NCBI RefSeq assembly: GCF_018812025.1
Contig: NC_063058.1
Coordinates: 20,018,297 to 20,082,296 of the forward strand
Direction of reading: 5' to 3'
Length of the DNA stretch: 64,000 nucleotides
DNA from: Megalobrama amblycephala
Lineage: Eukaryota; Chordata; Actinopteri; Cypriniformes; Xenocyprididae
Positions 60,301 to 64,000 of this stretch are shown here, in pieces (positions within the stretch are counted from its first letter, which is position 1; each line of letters starts with the position of its first letter). The position numbers and the translations under genes were made by a program. The notes under the pieces are model-generated. The model had not been told where the DNA came from, made no database searches, and saw nothing but the letters and a program-made list of their open reading frames with translations.

Positions 60301-63300
60301 TTTTTACAAAATAAAAATTTTTCATTCTCACAGCCATTTTGACCAAGCCAGACCTCATAGACAAGGGAACAGAGAGGAACATCGTGGACATTGTCCACAA
60401 CAAAGTGATTCCTCTCCGCAAAGGTTACGTCATGGTGAAGTGTAGAGGACAACAGCAGATCGATGAGAACATTCCTCTGGAGGAGGCGAAACAAATGGAG
60501 AGAGATTTCTTCCAAAATCATGACTATTTCAGGTTACAATCTGAGGAGATTATCATTTTAACTTTTTAGCATGTATTCATTTGTGAATTCAAATTTTGAT
60601 ATGTTTTGAGGTAGGTAAAGTAAAAACAAACAAACAAAAAAAAATGGTCAGGGTGACACAAATGTCCTTATTAAAAGAATGAAGTGAATGAAAAGAAAAC
60701 CTTAAAGGGTTAGTTCACCCAAAAATGAAAATTCTGTCATTAATTGCTCACCTTTATGTTGTTCCACACAAAACCTTTGTTTATCTTCGGAACACAATTT
60801 TTTTTTTTTTTTTTATGAAATCTGAGAGCTTTCTGTCCCTCCATTGACAGCTACACAACTGACACTTTGACCTTCAAAACATTCATAAAGAAATCATAAA
60901 ATGAATCCATATGATTCGAGCGGTTTAGTCCAATTTTCTCAATCACTTCATATGATGACAGACTGAATTTATCCTTATAATCACATATGGATTAGTTGTA
61001 CAATCTCTTTCTGAAAACTTTTTGAAGCGTCAAAGTGTCAGTTGCGTAGCTGTCTATGGAGGGACAGAAATTCTCAGATTTCATCAAAAATATCTTCATT
61101 TGTGTTCCATGAACGAAAGTCTTACGGGTTTGGAAAGACACGAGGGTGAGTAATTAATGACAGAAATTTAATTTTGGGGTGAACCATCCCTTTACATAGT
61201 TTTTTTCACAAAATATTTTGACAAAACTTATATAGCTTATATTTTATATGTTTGTCCACAAAATCATAGGCCATATGGCATACCTAACATGCAAGGAAAA
61301 AATTTAATGACCCTTAGAATGCAGACCCTTAAAGAGTTCACCCAAAAAAAAAAAAAAAAAAAAAAATTATCACGTACCATCAAATTGTTTCAAAGTTTCT
61401 TCCCTCTGTTGAACACAAAAGAAGATATTTTAAAGAATGCTGGCAATGACGGTTGCCATTGACCTTCATAGTAGGAAAACCGTACTATGGAGGTCAATGG
61501 CTACCGTCAACGGCCTAGTTACCAACATAAAATATCTTATATTGTATTCCACAGAAGAAAGAAAATCATGCATGTTTGGAACAACATGAGGGTAAGTGAT
61601 GACAAAAGTTTCATTTTGGGGTGAACTATCCCTTTAAGACAAGGTTAGTTCAGATTGTAAAATGTCATGTGGTATAACTCCCCGAAAATGATGATGAAAA
61701 ATGATATTTATTATTAATTCATAAATTTAATGAATAATTCATATTTGAAAAAAACTTTTTATTAATGTAAAATTGTGATGTTCACTTTGTCCATTTTGAT
61801 TTTTCATTATCTGTTTATCAAGCTACAGAAGGCTATATGATCTAAAGTAAGTCCCATCTAAACTATGTGCCTTCTCTTTTCTACAAGATGCCTCTTGAAT
61901 GAGGATAAAGCGACTATTAAATGTCTTGCTGTCAAGCTGACTCAGAATCTTGTTGATCATATCAAAGTAAGTTTGTAAATGTCTCAACCTAAAAGTCATG
62001 AATTTGGTGGTGGTTTGTCAGAGACTATAACCAAATTGTGTCTCACCTGTCTTTGTCAGAAATCACTGCCACAGCTCAATGAGCAGATTAAAAATCTGTT
62101 GTGGGATGTGAGGAATGAGCTCAAGGAGTGTGAGGCTGGACCACCAGAAGATCTTAAGGGAGCCAAACTGTTCCTCATTGAAGTAGGATCTCAAGTCGTC
62201 ACATCTTCATTATGATTAGGGGTCCAAGCTGCTGTAACCCTATGTACCAAAACATTTCTTAATATGCATTTTGTGATAAAGACAGATCCTTTTGTCCATA
62301 AAATTAGCTGCCCCTTACAAGAGATATAAACCTATGAAGCCCCTAAATGGACCTTTGCAAAAATTAAAAAAATATACAGACTTTCACGTGTGCACAAGAA
62401 ACATATTGCATGCTCAAGAACAACAAGAAAACAAGAGCATGATGGATGTCCATGAATTACTAGAGATCTATTTTAAACTTGGACTTCAGTACAAAGACAT
62501 TGTTTGCATTCTTGCATTTTGACACAGAAGCCTGTTCCGACTAAAAGAATACTCAAGTATTGACGTTATCGTATTTATTCAGCATCAACTCCAAACATTA
62601 GGCCAGCTCCATGGATACAGGTGGATGCATGCAAAGTGTAAAGGAAACAGATTTCATATCAGAAAAAAACTTGTTTGTTTAATTTTGAGCTCGCAAGATC
62701 CTGGTGGTGTAGAATTCAGGAAAGCCTGATGTCTCCATTGATGCAACTATTTTGCACAAGGACCAAATTACATCTGGCACTTTGATTCTCATGACAAACT
62801 GAAGCCATATGGCAGGGATGGGCAACTCCGGTCCTGGAGGGCCAGTGTCCTGCAGAGTTTATCTCCATCCCTGATAAAAACTCACTTGCCTATAGCTTTC
62901 TACTAATCCTGAAGACTATTAGACTGATTAGCTGGTTCAGGTGTGTTTGATTAGGGTTGGAGCTAAACACTGGCCCTCCAGGACTGAAGTTGCCCATCCC
63001 TGCCATATGGTATTTGCATAAACGGATGTATTGAATGGCAAGACATGCTATTTTAAGACAAAGTCAGAATTCGGAAATCGGAATTGCGAGTAAGAATTTC
63101 TGCAATTACCTTAACACCAATTAAAAAGTTTATTTTTGAAAAGCGTGGTTCATTCTGTTTAAAATCACTGTGCTTTTGTCTTATGCCTTGTATGAACAGC
63201 ACCAGAAAATGTTCTCTGTTCAGATAATGCCTCTTTTACTCCTTAAGAAGATTTGCTTTTGCTGTCTAATGATAGTGTAACAGACTCATAAAACAAATTT

Positions 63301-63925
63301 TATTTTTTCTCACAGACCATAAAAAGATTCAATGATCAAATCAACTTCTTATCATCAGGGGAACTCATGAGTGAGGAAAATTTGTATGTCCAGCTTCGGG
63401 CTGAATTCAACAAGTGGAATGATCATCTTAACAGTACAAAGACATCCTGTCAGTATATTTCCAAACATGCAACAACTTTGAATTTACTGTTGTTTTTCCT
63501 TAGAGTTCTGGTGAAAATAAAAAATAAAAAGTCATTTAATTTCATAAGAAATCTATTTTGTTTCCTAACAAGTTAGCAATACAAAAGTGTTGAGCCAGAA
63601 TAACAGAGGGAGGGAACTGGTCGGCTTCAGTAGCTACAGACTGTTTGAGATGATTTTGCAAAAACATGTGGCCAATCTTAAGAAGCCATCCATTGACTTA
63701 CTCAATACTGCCAAAGGTACCATTACACATATTTGTGTTTAAAGACTTATTTAGGTTATTTTGGAGAGCTGCCATTATAAAAACAAAAGATTTAGATCAC
63801 ACTTAATGACAAATTTCATCTTCTTGACTTTATGTATTTTTTCCGAAGAAATCATCATCTCTCAATTCATTGATGTGGTGAGTCGGTGTTTCCGGAACTA
63901 CCCTGTCCTTCAAAACCTTACTAAG
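54329..63925 (+). CDS. mx: Mx dynamin-like GTPase, copy D, with an extra GTPase-domain exon (3' exons beyond window)
   Basis: Twelve exons: 54329-54417, 55117-55313, 56747-56869, 56985-57095, 59016-59170, 60079-60217, 60334-60532, 61888-61966, 62060-62182, 63316-63448, 63573-63716 and 63849-63925. Phases join into 523 codons without a stop. The last two exons (loop L4/stalk end and effector domain) must lie past 64000. Motifs: acidic N-terminus (residues 16-29), G1 GDQSSGKSS (73-81), G2 Thr (99), DLPG (206-209), TKPD (275-278). The fourth exon (56985-57095, 111 nt, phase 1-1) has no counterpart in copy C and repeats the pattern of the exon before it ([17 protein letters not shown] versus [17 protein letters not shown]). 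Without it the protein would have the usual Mx length. This is the only copy in the window with start, all G motifs and no break. Confidence 0.92.
55459..55841. mobile_element. MITE in intron 2 of copy D
   Basis: Inverted ends AAGGCCCGTTGACACCATGAAC and GTCCATGGTGTGAATGGGCCTT, with ATAAAGATAA-type subterminal words on both sides. No coding content. Directly followed by the TTAA palindrome at 55844. Confidence 0.75.
55844..56620. mobile_element. TTAA-flanked palindromic element in intron 2 of copy D
   Basis: Ends AGGAACACTCCACTT and AAGTGGAGTGTTCCT with TTAA on both sides (55840-55843 and 56621-56624). The arms are about 350 bp, near-perfect complements (CCATGGGTGCAGCAGGC and GCCTGCTGCACCCATGG near the centre). 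A related short piece lies at about 42575-42650 (GAGAGACGCTGCGTAATATC). No transposase. Confidence 0.9.
56985..57095 (+). other. Extra in-frame exon of Mx copy D (part of the gene entry)
   Basis: Bounded by TTTTGCAG and GTTAGT. It is 111 nt, entering and leaving in phase 1, so inclusion adds 37 residues and skipping restores the normal length. The donor of the preceding exon (GTTCATAA) is poorer than usual. Similarity to the second half of the preceding exon suggests exon duplication. Confidence 0.75.
57096..59015. other. Intron of Mx copy D, no gene seen
   Basis: 1.9 kb of AT-rich intron. The small open frames, such as 58848-59045, reach into the next exon by chance. No transposon ends were identified with confidence. 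Confidence 0.5.
59211..60028. mobile_element. Probable MITE in intron of copy D (CACTCAAAAAAA ends)
   Basis: CACACTCAAAAAAAATG at the left and its complement TTTTTTTGAGTGC at the right enclose AT-rich sequence with AAGTAAATT/AATTTACTT words. No clear target duplication. Confidence 0.55.
60706..61191. mobile_element. TTAA-type foldback element in intron of copy D
   Basis: Begins AGGGTTAGTTCACCC after TTAA (60702-60705) and ends GGGTGAACCATCCCT followed by TTAC, a decayed TTAA. The interior is palindromic around CAGTTGTGTAGC/GCTACACAACTG-like words. Confidence 0.8.
61333..61633. mobile_element. Small TTAA-flanked foldback element in intron of copy D
   Basis: Ends AGAGTTCACCC and GGGTGAACTATCCCT with TTAA on both sides (61329-61332 and 61634-61637). 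It has a poly-A tract after the left end and a central hairpin ACCTTCATAGTAGG/CCGTACTATGGAGGT. Confidence 0.85.
62430..63050 (+). pseudogene. Integrase-core transposase relic in intron of copy D
   Basis: Broken + strand frames give [45 protein letters not shown], then [17 protein letters not shown] and, after a small [14 protein letters not shown] recognise this order from a multicopy fish protein with an integrase-like catalytic core (the aspartate in [10 protein letters not shown] would be catalytic). The exact transposon superfamily is not certain. Stops and a 190-bp insertion kill it. Confidence 0.6.
62813..63002. mobile_element. hAT-type MITE, 190 bp
   Basis: Inverted ends CAGGGATGGGCAACTCCGG and its near-complement ending TTGCCCATCCCTG, flanked by a perfect 8-bp duplication CCATATGG (62805-62812 and 63003-63010). 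It lies inside the integrase-like relic. Confidence 0.93.
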
Positions 63926-64000
63926 GTAAATAATGCTCTTAATTGGTGACAAAGCTTGTCCAGTTTTTATCCAGTTAAAACAAGTTCTCTTTCCTCTGTA

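Overview
The window is vertebrate genomic DNA, most likely from a cyprinid teleost (zebrafish/carp group). It has split genes with GT-AG introns and a dense load of fish-type mobile DNA: TTAA-flanked foldback elements, hAT elements with 8-bp target duplications, a Tc1 relic, a chromovirus-like Gypsy element and DIRS elements. No tRNA, rRNA or CRISPR array was seen.

The backbone is a head-to-tail array of four Mx genes (interferon-induced, dynamin-like GTPases), all on the + strand. Copy A (8276-11581) is open from the G3 exon to the stop, but its first exons are not in the window. Copy B (18294-32466) is a clear pseudogene: its 5' end is deleted and fused to DIRS-derived sequence, exon 7 carries a stop and a frameshift, and four further insertions interrupt it. 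Copy C (38298-48509) has all 13 exons but lacks one base in exon 6, so it would encode only about 310 residues, mostly GTPase domain. Copy D (54329 to beyond the right edge) is open throughout and carries an extra in-frame 111-nt exon in the GTPase domain, absent from C.

Region by region. 1-8275 holds transposon relics: a 470-bp hairpin, a 2.4-kb hAT element whose target duplication is split by a second element, and a Tc1-like end. 11582-16340 holds LINE, TTAA-element and Tc1 relics. 16340-37417 and 42300-52365 are two copies of one segmental duplication. Each holds a minus-strand DIRS relic, the Mx 3' exons, a LINE tail, an orphan copy of the Mx leader region and a DIRS-type end. Copy 1 later received a Gypsy element with a solo LTR nested in it, a 1.5-kb solo-LTR-like element, a large DIRS element and a TTAA palindrome. 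For the Gypsy and solo-LTR-like insertions, copy 2 preserves a clean empty site. 52365-64000 holds the promoter side and the body of copy D, with more transposons in its introns.

The biological theme is a fast-turnover antiviral gene array. Whole-gene duplication, exon duplication inside a GTPase domain, loss of reading frame and repeated transposon insertion can all be dated against one another by comparing the copies.
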